A stretch of DNA of 64,000 nucleotides, from assembly GCF_032854445.1 (NCBI RefSeq), contig NC_088298.1, positions 9,533,504 through 9,597,503 on the forward strand, given 5' to 3'. Numbering within the stretch: position 1 is the first letter of the stretch; each line of letters begins with the position of its first letter. Below, in pieces: positions 45,541 through 55,905 of this stretch. Under the pieces are notes generated by a model that saw nothing but the letters and a program-made list of their open reading frames with translations, was not told the origin of the DNA and ran no database searches. Source of the stretch: Liolophura sinensis (lineage: Eukaryota; Mollusca; Polyplacophora; Chitonida; Chitonidae). The position numbers and the translations under genes were made by a program.

Positions 45541-46078
45541 AACTATCATATTTGAAACTACCGGTACATTGTGATTACTTTTCCACAGAGAATGTCTGTC
45601 CCAACAGTTATATTTCTCATTTCTTATGTTTCTGAAATTTCTTCTTGGGTTTTCTGCGGTTAGTCGGGAAATTAAGTAGCTTGTTGTTGTGACGTCAGAG
45701 TTGATAGCTGTCAAAACAACTTTATTGGGAGGAGAACGCGAACTGGGGGCGCTATTCTGGTCCTGCGTTCCCAGTATATTCATCGATTTCCCACACTTGA
45801 CGTAAAATATGAATAAAATAGAGAGGTTATTAAACTTCGTAAAATATGCCTCAAAAATTTCCTGATAATTTTAGAACATCGTTCTTCATTCTTCCTTGAA
45901 GTGCTACCTCAGTCCTAAGAGACGCTAGGCGGAAATATTAAAATGATCTGAAGGAAACCTTTGGGAAAAGAGTTAACATAACGGTTCAAAAATATTTTTG
46001 ACGAATAATGCTATTTAGCCAGTATAAGCAAACAGTTCTCAAAAGCATTATTCCTTATGTGATGATGAATCAGATAGA
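45541..46078. other. noncoding stretch with a CRE site
   Basis: A perfect CREB/ATF palindrome TGACGTCA is at 45690-45697. A 123-codon minus-strand frame crosses the TIR element boundary, so I do not regard it as a gene. Confidence 0.35.
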
Positions 46079-46159
46079 TGTGACGTCGAGTAAAGCAGTT
46101 ATGCTGGAATGACGTCATGCACGTTTGAAAGTACGACGTCATTTGTTGTGTACGTCAGG
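46079..46159. promoter_or_regulatory. cluster of four CRE-like sites
   Basis: TGACGTCG (46081-46088), perfect TGACGTCA (46110-46117), GACGTCAT (46135-46142) and TACGTCAG (46151-46158) lie within 80 bases. CREB/ATF-family factors bind TGACGTCA and half-sites. Such clustering is unlikely in random AT-rich DNA, but no promoter or exon was identified nearby. Confidence 0.4.
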
Positions 46160-46769
46160 AATCGGTGATGCGAGGTGTTCTTGCATGACCTTCACACCGG
46201 ACAAAATTGGACAAAAAAACATTTGTATCCGTATTATCATCCGAAACTAAGGACAGCAGTTTTAATACATTGCAGTTTTCCTTATAAGTTAGGAAAGCAA
46301 TTCAAACTATCTCGATCCTTATCATTTAACCCTGCTTTTAAGAAATACGGGTTTTCACTCTGTAGTAGGTCCTTAAAATCATACTCTCCGCTTCATGGTA
46401 CCTTTTCATGGATCTTTTAATGCAAATTACACTGCACACATTGTTCATGATTGGAATCATACAGGTTCTCCATGACAAGCGTTCATAAGGACACCACACC
46501 TGTGCGTAGAGATGCAAGAGGGTTGAGCAAGAAATGTCAAAGTGACCGTTTTGCTCAGATGCCAGGCTTGGTGCTGAATAAATGATGTGCTGTGCCAGGA
46601 AGGTATCTCAGAGGGGTGTGAGGATGGTAAACATGATGTGCGCGTGCGCGATAATCTATCTCCTTACCCTCTCTGATGAACCTGTGTCCGGTCAGCTCTA
46701 TACTTGATAAATTAATGATGGCATCACGCTTTATTAGTTGGCATCAAACAGTTCGTGCGGCAGGCGATC
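46160..46769. other. noncoding stretch
   Basis: An 81-codon plus-strand frame (46175-46417) has no motif. Nothing further. Confidence 0.35.
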
Positions 46770-46955
46770 GAGGCTCCACGAACGAATGACTTAATGCCTG
46801 TATGAATGATTGAATGGATATATAGCCTAACGCCATAATACCTGCATGAATGATGGAATGGACGTGTAAATAAACCAATGACATAATCGTTGTAAGAATA
46901 AATGAATGAATGAATGATTTTGGCTTGATGCCGTAATGGTTGTGCTGCAGGTCTT
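46770..46955 (-). repeat. (ATTC)n-tailed dispersed repeat with expanded tail
   Basis: GAATGAATGAATGATTTTGG, CTTGATGCCGTAATGGTTGT and GCTGCAG form the complement of the element end seen at 27219-27275. Leftward, GTATGAATGATTGAATGG and GCATGAATGATGGAATGG repeat with about 60-base spacing. Confidence 0.5.
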
Positions 46956-47019
46956 AAAGGAGAAGAAAATTTAAAACAATGCCACTATAGGCTGAAAAGA
47001 GCACATTGTTTTTCTATCA

Positions 47020-47930
47020 TTTCATGATAACGACATTATCACAGAAAGTGTATGGTCACCAAACACACGTCATAATCAAACTTCTAAGTAACATTATCAA
47101 AAAGGAAAAAGACTACCAAACATACACTCATCCCAGAGATGATAATAATATTAGGAAAAGTATAAGCCATCAAACGTACATTGATCTCAAAGTTTTAACA
47201 ACATTAAGCCTTCCAAATACACTGATCTAAATAACCATAGTACAAGGGCACCAAACATGCATAAACATCAAACTTCTGAACAATATCATCAAACAAACTT
47301 ATACACAAAAGATGCATCAGTGTAAAATTATTTTTATTTACATTAACATTATCACGGATGATGTAAGCCTGCCAAGCAAACATCGTTCTCAGGTTTTGAC
47401 TATAGCATCACGAAAAGTATAAGCCTACCCAACACACGCCGTTCTCAAACCCCATGAAAAACCTTCTCACGAAATTACAGAATAAGCCCACCAAACACAG
47501 GCACTCTCAAATTTCACGAAAACATTATCACAAAATCACAGAATAAGGCTACCAAACGCACGCTGTTCTCGAATCTCAAGACAAAATTATCACAATAAGC
47601 CTACCAAATCTCATGACAACATTGCCAAGAAATTAAAACATAAGGCTACAAAATGTACAAGGATCTGGAACATCATAATAACAACATTATAAGAAAACGT
47701 ATAATGCTACCAATCATATATCAAAATCAAAAAGTTCTTAAAGACATTATCAAAAAAAACAAAACAACAACAACAGAAGACTGCTTATACACTAAACGTA
47801 CACCATACTCAAATCTCATTCAAATGGTCCTTTTCACGAGATATAATCTAATCATAAGCTGCAAAATATAGACCTACATCAAACCCAAATATTATAATCA
47901 TATTAACGTAACAGAAATGAGCTTATCAAC
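47020..47930. repeat. old, degenerate tandem array, ~55-62-bp period, ~14 copies
   Basis: A block of the form AAGCCTACCAAACACACRYY then TCTCAAATCTCATGACAACATTATCA recurs at about 47053, 47110, 47164, 47209, 47246, 47365, 47422, 47484, 47544, 47598, 47642 and 47704 with many substitutions. Open frames inside it are Asn/Lys/Ile-rich by-products. Confidence 0.7.
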
Positions 47931-48825
47931 TGCAGGCCTACACTGAACACATATGAGACTTCAGCAAAACATGCTTGGACCAGCCTTTTGCAATGCAGAT
48001 GACAAACAAATCTACTTGCCATTCTGTTTTTTATTTAAATGCAATGAGATATCGTGATGGTTGGCAGTGTTTACAAACAATCTGTCCTGACTTCCAAAGA
48101 AGCGTGAAGTCCTGTATCCACTCCGCAAAGAGCTGTTGTCACCACTATTGTTGCTGTTGTAACACGTCATTAACGTTGCTAAGGACGTCTAGAAAGATCG
48201 CTGCGGATACAACAACAACGGTGGTCTGATGACAATGTAACAGCTGAGAAATAGCCTTGCGCCGTCTGTTTTCTCCTTTGTTCAGTGACACTAATAGTAG
48301 AAATGAATCAAGCTTTCACGGTCTGATGACTCTAGCAGTGGTGAAGGTCAAGTCTATTTTTGTGGAACATTTTAAGTGCACTAGGTAAACAGACGTGAAA
48401 ATACAATCCGGTACACCAGGTAGCCTTACTTGATTTTTGTCTACACAGCCACCAGACAAAAAAAGACCGAACCATTACGCTGAGCTGAAATATTTTAATA
48501 AGACACATGGGTACATTTCAAATGACCAAACATGTAGCTATAGTTAAAGGAAGCCTATTAACCTATTAGTTTTCACAAAATCTTGGTAGTTAAATCTACA
48601 TTTTTAAAAACTGGTTACTCTCCAGAATCCGTTGGGAATTACAATGGAGCAATTTTTATAGAGCCCTTCGCAGCTCTACCTGGAACTTATTTTATTAAAG
48701 TTAATATTTCTTTTGCAGCCTCTGCATAATGAATGATTCATTAAAGAGTTGATGGCCGATTCTGTAATTCTATAACAGTACGTACATATGGTTTATTTAT
48801 TTATTTTAGGCAATGTGTTAGTTAT

Positions 48826-48828
<3 letters not shown>
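47931..48828. other. noncoding stretch
   Basis: An 84-codon plus-strand frame (47975-48226) starting at TTG contains a Cys/His run from a GTTGTTGC-type simple sequence. No gene is supported. Confidence 0.35.

Positions 48829-48880
<52 letters not shown>
48829..48880. repeat. (TA)26 microsatellite
   Basis: Uninterrupted TA dinucleotide. Confidence 0.98.
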
Positions 48881-48884
<4 letters not shown>

Positions 48885-48927
48885 CGTACTGAAGCAGTTT
48901 TACTTGAAATCTATTTTTAATGACTTC

Positions 48928-49112
48928 TTTGATTGGTGTTTTGTGCCATACTCCAGCAGATGTCACTTATACGACGGCCGCCAGCATCATGGCTCAACCC
49001 AGAGGAAACCCATGACCATTCGCAGGCTGTCGGAAAAGCTTCCCACGTACGACCTCAGAGGAAGCCAGCATGAGCTGGGCTTGAACCCATAGCGGCCGCA
49101 CTGATGAATGGC
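48928..49112 (-). mobile_element. SINE-A copy, partial head
   Basis: TTTGATTGGTGTTTTGTGCC, CACTTATACGACGGCCGCCA, ACCCATGACCATTCGCAGGC, CCCACGTACGACCTCAGAGG and TGGGCTTGAACCCATAGCGG. Short deletions remove the CAAGAATATTT and TGGGAGG blocks. Confidence 0.88.
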
Positions 49113-49893
49113 TTCAGATATAAGCGTCAAGTCCGACATTCCTATACCATTCGTAGTCCGTAAAGGGCGTTCCAAGTCGATAATCGCAAGATCCATTTCC
49201 ACAACAACGTTTAACACTATCTCCCGAAGACAAAGGTTGTAAGAAATTATACAAATAAGAAATAAATCCGGTAACACACAAGAGAGTAGCGGTCATCAGT
49301 TTTCAGTGATGCCGGGCAGACAGTCATTGCCCCGCAGTGCACACGCAAACCACACCATAGAAGCCCCTCTGTCCTTGAAATGGTTATGTCCTGGAACCGA
49401 CCAACATCTGCCAAATGACGATTTCAGAAACCTTTGATCTCTCTTTGTGTAGTTTTAATACCAGTCACCCGAACTATGGGGGACAGGTGCAATGAGGAAG
49501 AGAATGGGGTGAAATGTTGCCCTTAAAAAGCCCTCCCCCTCAACCCAGCGTCTATTCTGACAGCCCTAGGGATGTGAAATTCCAAATCTCCCGGTGCTCA
49601 CATCAACTTACTACCTGGGGAACAATGCGTCATTTATAATGACCTCTCCGGACAACAGTGATTATTGAACCCCATCAGGACGGAGCCAGCGCTAGTATGC
49701 AGCAGTTATTCAAGAGAGCTGATGCATGTGCCATTTCTGTCGCCCAGGTCAGCGATCGTGAGGACCTGGATGTATAGATTTTAATGTCACATCAGTTTAA
49801 TTGCAATTACCCCAAGGTATTAAGTTTTGTATTCTAATTGCAGCATTTTCTCATATTAGATGCATACCGATCACATAGTCCAAAATATCGTGT
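49113..49893. other. noncoding stretch
   Basis: Overlapping minus-strand frames of 96 and 60 codons have no motif. No repeat recognised. Confidence 0.35.
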
Positions 49894-49907
49894 TTATTTT
49901 TCAAACG

Positions 49908-50100
49908 CACCGCGAGTTCAAGTCTAGTTCATGCTGGCTTCCTCTCCGGTTGTACGTGGGGAGGTTTTGCAGCAACCTGCGGATGATCATGAGTTTCCCT
50001 CTGGCTTCGGCCGGGTTCCTCCCACCATGAAGCTGGCCACCGTTGTCTTAGGGAAATACTCTTGAGTACGTGTAGAACACAAGTTGAATAAATAAACAAG
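49908..50100 (+). mobile_element. SINE-A copy, 5'-truncated, with target-site duplication
   Basis: CGCGAGTTCAAGTCTAGTTC (B-box region), TGCTGGCTTCCTCTCCGGTT, GCAGCAACCTGCGGATGATC, CCACCATGAAGCTGGCCACC and GTTGAATAAATAAACAAG. Flanked by TTATTTTTCAAACG (49894-49907) and TTATTTTTCGAACG (50101-50114), 13 of 14 identical. Confidence 0.93.
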
Positions 50101-50405
50101 TTATTTTTCGAACGAGATACGGGTTCAATCCCGGCTTTAGGCATGGAATTTGTACATTATCCCGCTCCTCTCACTGTCCGTGGGCCCTAGGTGACAATAA
50201 GCAGTCCACGGAATCTGACAGGCCCATTGATGACGACTTGTATTTCATCAATATGGTGTTCATGTTTATATGTCACACGCAGAAAAGTTCCTCGGTAACT
50301 TTGCCAAAGGTCGGTGGTTTACGCCGGGTAACCGACTTCTCTCACTGATAAACTGATCTTCACAGTATAAATATAACAACAGTCAAGCAAATAAATGGGT
50401 GCATG
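50101..50405 (+). mobile_element. tRNA-derived element with SINE-C-like 3' half
   Basis: B-box-like ACGGGTTCAATCCCGGC (50119-50135) followed by GGCATGGAATTTGTACATTA. Further on, GCCAAAGGTCGGTGGTTTAC, GCCGGGTAACCGACTTCTCT and CACTGATAAACTGATC are the SINE-C core. The SINE-A copy at 49908 inserted at or near its 5' side. Confidence 0.5.
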
Positions 50406-50664
50406 CGTTGTATGAGTCAAACCCGGATTGAACTTAGACCTTCTGTCTGCAAATGGACGAAAAACCAGTGCTTGACAGCCGTAATCTACGGAGCATGAAC
50501 TGTATAGCCATCCTTATTGCAATGTGATATGACTAAGAATTGCAGCCATTTTGGTTTCCTCGTCATCTCTTGTCCGTCTTTTTGTAGAATCGTTAGGAAT
50601 GGTTTAAAAGAAAAGGCGCATCCCATGAGCACATAAGAATTCCTTATTAGAAGTGAATTTATAG

Positions 50665-50835
50665 GCTTCCTCTTCCGTACGTGGGAAGGTCTTGCAACAA
50701 CCTGCGGATGGTCGTGGGATTCTCCCACCCCCCCCCCCCCCCCCACGCTCTGCCAGGTTTCCTTCCACAATAACGCTGACTGCCGTCGTATAAGTGAAAT
50801 ATTGTTGAGTACGGCGTATAAATAAATAAATAAAT
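50665..50835 (+). mobile_element. SINE-A, 5'-truncated, C tract of 17
   Basis: CTTCCTCTTCCGTACGTGGG, GCAACAACCTGCGGATGGTC, then C17 (50728-50744), then the usual 3' end and (AAAT)n. Flanked by AATTTATAG at 50656-50664 and 50836-50844, a 9-base target-site duplication. Confidence 0.92.
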
Positions 50836-50844
50836 AATTTATAG

Positions 50845-51576
50845 AGTTACCTAGTACGTCCGAAAAATGTCTACGATTGGGTAGATGTTGTTCTCGCTCC
50901 TCTTCCTAGACAACTGAGGTTATATGATTTGATGTGTTTAGCTAGTTCCGCTGTCCCAGGATAGGATACAGTAGGGTCAAAATGCAGAAAGCTGTTCTCC
51001 CTCGTGAGAATTGAGAGATAAAACATCTTAAACATTGCACAAAGGAGAGAAGATGTTTCCACTGACGTTCTCAGTGTTGCATGTTGGTAAAAAAAAATAA
51101 CAATTTCATTCGGAAGGTTTTGTTCGTTAGGTATACTCTCCGTGTTTAAATGTTTGTGTTTAAATATTCACAAACATCTGACGTTTCCTTATAAGTAGGC
51201 CTACCTGTGTTGAAGTACTTCGATTGCACGCAGGGGCAGGCAAGGTTGATGGAACCGTAACTTCCGGAGATTTTGATCCGATTTATTCTGTTATCCTCGT
51301 GCATCGTGTGTGAACGAGCGGTTGTCATGGAGACACAAATGAGAGAGACCAATATATATGATTAGGCCTACATGTGAATTGATTCCTGATACGCGTCCAG
51401 AATATCGGTCTTGTCTGCATGATACCATAAAAAAACTTGCTCTTTATCTGATTGTTCTTAAAATCGTCCATAAAAGAGATTCTAAACAAAGGCTGTGGAT
51501 TTAAAGGCAATGAAGAAAAAAATCTGTCCCAGTAAAAATGAAAAAAAAAAGTTTTCTAAAGCCCGTTTTATATCGA
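50845..51576. other. noncoding stretch
   Basis: Minus-strand frames of 60-68 codons without motif. Nothing else is seen. Confidence 0.35.
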
Positions 51577-52565
51577 TAGTGATAGAGTTACTACCCATGA
51601 ACACAGCGTCCACTCTGAACTGATCTGGGTCCACTTGCACGAAGCCCTCTTAACGTTAAGAACACGTAACTACCATGGCGAAGTAAGGCCTAGAGTGCTG
51701 GTTGCCGTGATAGTTACGTTCTCCTAACGTTAGGAGGTTTTCTTGCATTTGGGCCCAGATCCAAATGATAGAGTTACTATCCATGAACACATTTTCCAGT
51801 CCTAATTGATCAGATCCAAATGTTATAGTTACTATCCATGTGTTCAACTTCCAGTCCCATTTGATCATACTCAAATGATAGAGTAACTTGCCATAAACAC
51901 AACTTCCCCAGTCCCAATTGATCAGACCCAAATGATAGAGTTACTATCCATGAACACATCTTCCAGTCCCATTTGATCAGACCCAAATGATAGAGTTAAT
52001 ATCCATGGGCTCAACTTCCAGTCCCCATTGATCAGACCCTTTTGATAGAGTTACTATCGATAAGCACAGCGTCTAGTCCCACTTGATCAGAGCCAAATGA
52101 TACAGTTACACAGTTACTATCCATGAACACAGCTTCCAGTCCCATTTGATAAGACCCAAATGATAGAGTTAATATCCATGGGCTCAACTTCCAGTCCCCA
52201 TTGATCAGACCCTTTTGATAGAGTTACTATCCATAAGCACAGCGTCTAGTCCCACTTGATCAGACCCAAATGATACAGTTACTATCCATGAACAAAACTT
52301 CCAGCCCCAACTGATCAGATCCAAATGATAGAGTTACTATCCGTGAACACAACTTCCAGTCCCAATTGATCACATCCAAATGATAGTTACTAGCCATGAA
52401 GACAACTTCCAGTCCCATTTGATCAGACCTAAATGATAGAGTTATAGCTTCCCGCACAACTGCCAGCCCCAACTGATCAGATCCAAATGATAGTTACTAA
52501 CCATGAACACAACTTCCAGTCCCATTTGATCAGACACAAATGATAGAGTTACCAGCCATGAACAG
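51577..52565. repeat. 55-bp satellite array, ~15 copies, split by a MITE
   Basis: Unit ATGATAGAGTTACTATCCAT + GAACACAACTTCCAGTCCC + ATTTGATCAGACCCAA, 55 bases (for example 51923 to 51978). A diverged first unit at 51577-51625 is separated from the rest by the inserted element at 51626-51757. Some units carry TACACAGT or other short changes, and the last unit decays at 52565. Minus-strand frames across it read as repeats such as QLGLEVVFM and are not genes. Confidence 0.93.
51626..51757. mobile_element. MITE-like element, ~132 bp, inside the 55-bp array
   Basis: The ends are inverted repeats: left TGGGTCCACTTGCACGAAG and the complement of the right end TGGGCCCAAATGCAAGAAAA. Subterminal perfect palindromes CTTAACGTTAAG (51649-51660) and CTCCTAACGTTAGGAG (51721-51736) lie next to each end. 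The flanks GATC..GATCC rejoin to the intact satellite junction GATCAGATCC, showing insertion into a pre-existing unit. Confidence 0.75.
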
Positions 52566-53178
52566 TTGTCTGTCAGTAAGACAAAATAGTGTATAGTTGA
52601 TGTAGGTGTCCATTCACGGTGCGCGTGAATAGCAAGTAAATGGAGGACAATTGCCCTTGAGCTAACGTTAGTGACCATCTGGTCACTTTGTGGAGTGTAT
52701 TGAAAAATTTCACTTTATCCGTTTTCTTTTTCAGATTATTGTTTGACAAAGAAAATATTTATCATATAATATAATTTACATGTTGAATTTGATTTATTAA
52801 TATCTAGGCGATCATAAGTGTTAATAAGATTGTTATTTCCACTGGCTCAACAAACTCGTCTTTCGAAAAAAAAGATAAAAAAATCCCATAAATATGAATT
52901 AGACCAAACATTTAAAGTTCATATTTTATTTTATCTTAAATATAACATATATATCAGGTTTTAAAAGAGATATAAAAGAGATATATTAAATCTATCATAG
53001 TGGTACAAACAGATTTCTGCTAGTAAATGCATATATATTTCATTATTGGTACATTAATTTAGGCGTCAGAGCAAATTGTTTTTCTGTACAGTCTGATTTA
53101 CTTATCAACGTCTCTTGTTCATGACCTCGCCGATGATAATGAGGTAAGATTCTCGGGCAAAATGACGACGTGAATCCG
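52566..53178. other. noncoding AT-rich stretch
   Basis: Strongly AT-rich (52730-53060). No element or frame supported. Confidence 0.4.
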
Positions 53179-53308
53179 TAACTTGTTTATGCCTGAGTTT
53201 TCACACCAACACGACCTGACTCACCTCAGGCGACCTTTTGCCCTCCGGATTTTCGGTCAGGTCCGGGCTTTTATAATGACCGTTGGTGTGGCGCGTAAAC
53301 AAGTGAGA
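53179..53308. repeat. foldback (inverted-repeat) element, ~130 bp
   Basis: Left arm AACTTGTTTATGCCTGAGTT then CACACCAACACGACCTGAC. The complement of the right arm is CACTTGTTTACGCGCCACAC then CAACGGTCATT. An inner pair CCTGAC / GTCAGG extends the fold. This is either a MITE or a structured regulatory region. A plus-strand frame crosses it without motif. Confidence 0.55.
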
Positions 53309-53731
53309 TCAATCAGTAACTGGCCGCATTTGTGGGCCTATATCGGATGTAACCGAGCAGAAGAGGTGTAGAGGTTATCGGTGTACAATTCACTTAGCAT
53401 AACAAATTTTAAATTCGTCATGCCCAAAATATGCTCCATGGAAGAACCATAATTTCCACTCACCAGAAGTGGAAACATTTTGGGGTGAGCATTTCCTACC
53501 CTGTCTGATTAAAAGGAGACAATTCAATGTTTTAAATGAAACTTCACCACGTTTCATGTAGAAAACTTCTTCGCGCAACTCATCTACAAGAGGGTAGAGA
53601 GTATGGATCTGGCAGGGGGTCGGGGTTGGGATGGGAGGGGGGGGAGGCTGTAAATGCGAATGTGCCATAGTTCCTCCACCTTTTCGCATATCAAAGGTCA
53701 ACCTTAGTGCGATTTGTGGACCTTTACATTT
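53309..53731. other. noncoding stretch with G-rich tract
   Basis: GGGATGGGAGGGGGGGGAGG (53630-53649) is a potential G-quadruplex. The complementary Pro-rich frames on both strands come from this tract. Confidence 0.35.
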
Positions 53732-54001
53732 GATTTTTTTTTTTTGGATTGGTGTTTTACGCCGTACTCAAGAATATTTCACTTATACAACGGCAGCCAG
53801 CATTATGGTGGGAGGAAACCGAGCAGAGCCCGGGGGAAACTCACGACCATCCGCAGGTTGCTGCAAGACCTTCCCACGTACGGCCGGAGAGGAAGCCAGC
53901 ATGAGCTGGACTTGAACTCACAGAACTCACCGCATTAATGAGAGACTCCTGGGTCATTACGCTGTGCTAGCGCGCTAACCGACTGAGCCACGGAGGCCCC
54001 C
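53732..54001 (-). mobile_element. SINE-A, full length, young, with 11-bp target-site duplication
   Basis: The best copy in the window. On the minus strand: GGGGCCTCCGTGGCTCAGTC (A box TGGCTCAGTCGG, complement at 53979-53990), B box GAGTTCAAGTCC (complement at 53908-53919), then the complete core and 3' end and an A-rich tail (T run 53735-53745). Flanked by CCTTTACATTT at 53721-53731 and 54002-54012. Internal RNA polymerase III promoter boxes and duplicated target sites identify a tRNA-derived SINE mobilised by a LINE reverse transcriptase. Open frames on the plus strand are artefacts of the element. Confidence 0.96.
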
Positions 54002-54012
54002 CTTTACATTTA

Positions 54013-55392
54013 ATATTGGCTACAAAGCTAACTTGGTTGTGTTGGTCATGTTTAGGGCTACACACAAAAAATACGGAATATTTTCAGAATATTCTTGAAT
54101 GGACATCTTGTGCGAAAAATTTACAGAATTGTGGCACAAGATAAATTCATATCATGATTCCACTGAGAATGTTTTTTGTTTCCTCAGTGATTTTTTTTTC
54201 TCCAATGCGCCATAGCTTTCGCAGAGCTCACTTGCCCCCGCAATAACCCCGCCCCTCTCATACACTACCCATCCTCCCTTACTGATTCTGTCTGGAAAGA
54301 GGTTCTTCATTCCAGAGCCATGTGATAACAGGCTTTCTCAGCAATAAACGTATAAAACGTTTTGTTTGATTTTGTATGGATGTTGTCATTTTCATATCAA
54401 AATACCAACATATTGTTGTTTCCTAGTTAAAACACAACCTGATTTGATGATAATACCTTATCTCTTGAATAATTAAAGGTGAGACCATTAGTGAGATCTA
54501 AATTGGACTATGTGTCCATCTTTTACGAATTCGCTAGAAAATCTCATACCTAAGTAGTTGAAACTTCTGTATTTCTATCTGAATATATCTCAAAAATAAA
54601 AAGTTTTCGTCTTGCTCACGTTAAAACAAAAATGGGTCTTTTTAAAATGTGGAATCCTGTATATAAGAATTTGAATTTGGGACAATCAAATAATATTCCT
54701 CGCTTTGAGAGTCACGGTAATTTTTGTAAATGGTTCATATGATTCATATATTTGCAGGGCGAGTCGCTTATTAATAAAATTTAATAGTGAATGGTTTGCA
54801 TTATTCACACAAGTATGAATGATATGGCATATATATGTATGACGGGAAATTAATTGTCGTGGTATCCAATTATTACGAGTAAGGTTACGGGGAACCATAT
54901 GGTTACGGGTAACCATACGGTTATGGGTAACCATACTGACTTTACTTGTTGTTATATTTAAAATATTGATGAACCATTGATTGATTAATATCTAAATCGC
55001 TGAAATGAAGTTTGCAATGACTTCTAGGAGAGAAAGCTCAGTGACTTTAACCCATAAGTTATTGTAATCAGTTCTAGCATGCTATATATTCTTGCAGAGT
55101 AAATTTCGGACCACAGTGTTTACGTGATGCCTTTTGTATCAACACACCTGTGATTGTAATGAATTTTAGCAGAGCAAATTTCGACCATACGGCTTTTAAT
55201 AGCGCTGTCTGTTTTGTTTCCAACACACCATGTCAGTGATGGCGTCGGTGATACACGTTTTTTCAATCATTAATTTATGACATTAATAATATAACAATAG
55301 ACCTACCTAGTTTTAATGATTTTTTTATGCTAAACGATCACACAACTTATCTCTAAAGATTTTTTTCCGAATTGTATATTGGATTTTTTTTG
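54013..55392. other. noncoding stretch with an 18-bp repeat
   Basis: Contains the three-copy repeat at 54883-54936. Elsewhere a GAGCAAATTTCGGACCA / GAGCAAATTTCGACCAT duplication occurs near 55097 and 55172. No gene supported. Confidence 0.35.
54883..54936. repeat. 18-bp tandem repeat, 3 copies, self-complementary
   Basis: GGTTACGGGTAACCATAC in three direct copies. GGTTAC and GTAACC are complementary, so each unit forms a small hairpin. Confidence 0.9.
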
Positions 55393-55482
55393 TGATTTGT
55401 GTTTTGCGCCGTATTCAAGAATATTTCCCTTATACAACGGCGGCCAGCATTGTGGTGGAAATGAAACCGGACAGAGTCTGTA
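55393..55482 (-). mobile_element. SINE-A 3' fragment
   Basis: GTGATTTGTGTTTTGCGCCG, TTCAAGAATATTTCCCTTAT, CAACGGCGGCCAGCATTGTG and GAAACCGGACAGAGTCTG. Confidence 0.88.
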
Positions 55483-55688
55483 ACTAAATATAACGACCAC
55501 GTAGAAGTTACGAACATGTTGGACTTTAAAATGGTTCATCTGGTAACGAGCGGATGCGGTATTTTCCACCCATATCTAATTCACTGTTGTTTTTATTTGT
55601 ATCCTGCTCACTCTCCGGGTCTTATATAGTAACATCTTGAATCCTTGCATTTTCAGCTCAAATCACGTTATAGGACATATATCCAGCT

Positions 55689-55806
55689 GTTTATTTATTT
55701 ATTTGATTGGTGCTTTTCATCGTACTCAGGAATATTTAATATCTATATATCTGGCTGCTGTAGCATTGTGATGGGGGAACTGACGACCATCCGTTGGCAG
55801 ATCCAC
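55689..55806 (-). mobile_element. SINE-A 3' fragment, diverged
   Basis: TTTATTTATTTATTTGATTG, GTGCTTTTCATCGTACTCAG, GAATATTTAATATCTATATA and GCATTGTGATGGGGGAACTG then ACGACCATCCGTTGGCAGAT. Confidence 0.85.
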
Positions 55807-55881
55807 ATACAACAAAATACCCACGTCATTTTAACCAACTTTGATCGCCAAGGTGCCACGGGTCGATTCGTGACAAACAGT

Positions 55882-55905
55882 CGCCATTTTGGTTGCTATG
55901 GGAAC
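55882..55905 (-). promoter_or_regulatory. RFX X-box-like palindrome beside a YY1-like ATG
   Basis: GTTGCTATGGGAAC (55892-55905; complement GTTCCCATAGCAAC) matches the RFX X-box pattern of two GTTNCC-type half-sites separated by AT. Five bases away on the minus strand is CAAAATGGCGAC, which fits a YY1 site and a start codon. That frame (MATVCHESTRGTLAIKVG) closes after 18 codons. The 55850-56020 stretch is CpG-rich compared with its surroundings. X-boxes sit in promoters of ciliary genes in animals. Confidence 0.35.

Noticed and set aside
53631-53938. Two plus-strand frames of 94 and 74 codons
   Set aside because: They are the complement of a SINE-A copy; similar peptides recur at other SINE-A copies.
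54883-54936. Telomere-like repeat
   Set aside because: The 18-bp unit is not TTAGGG or a variant and only three copies exist.
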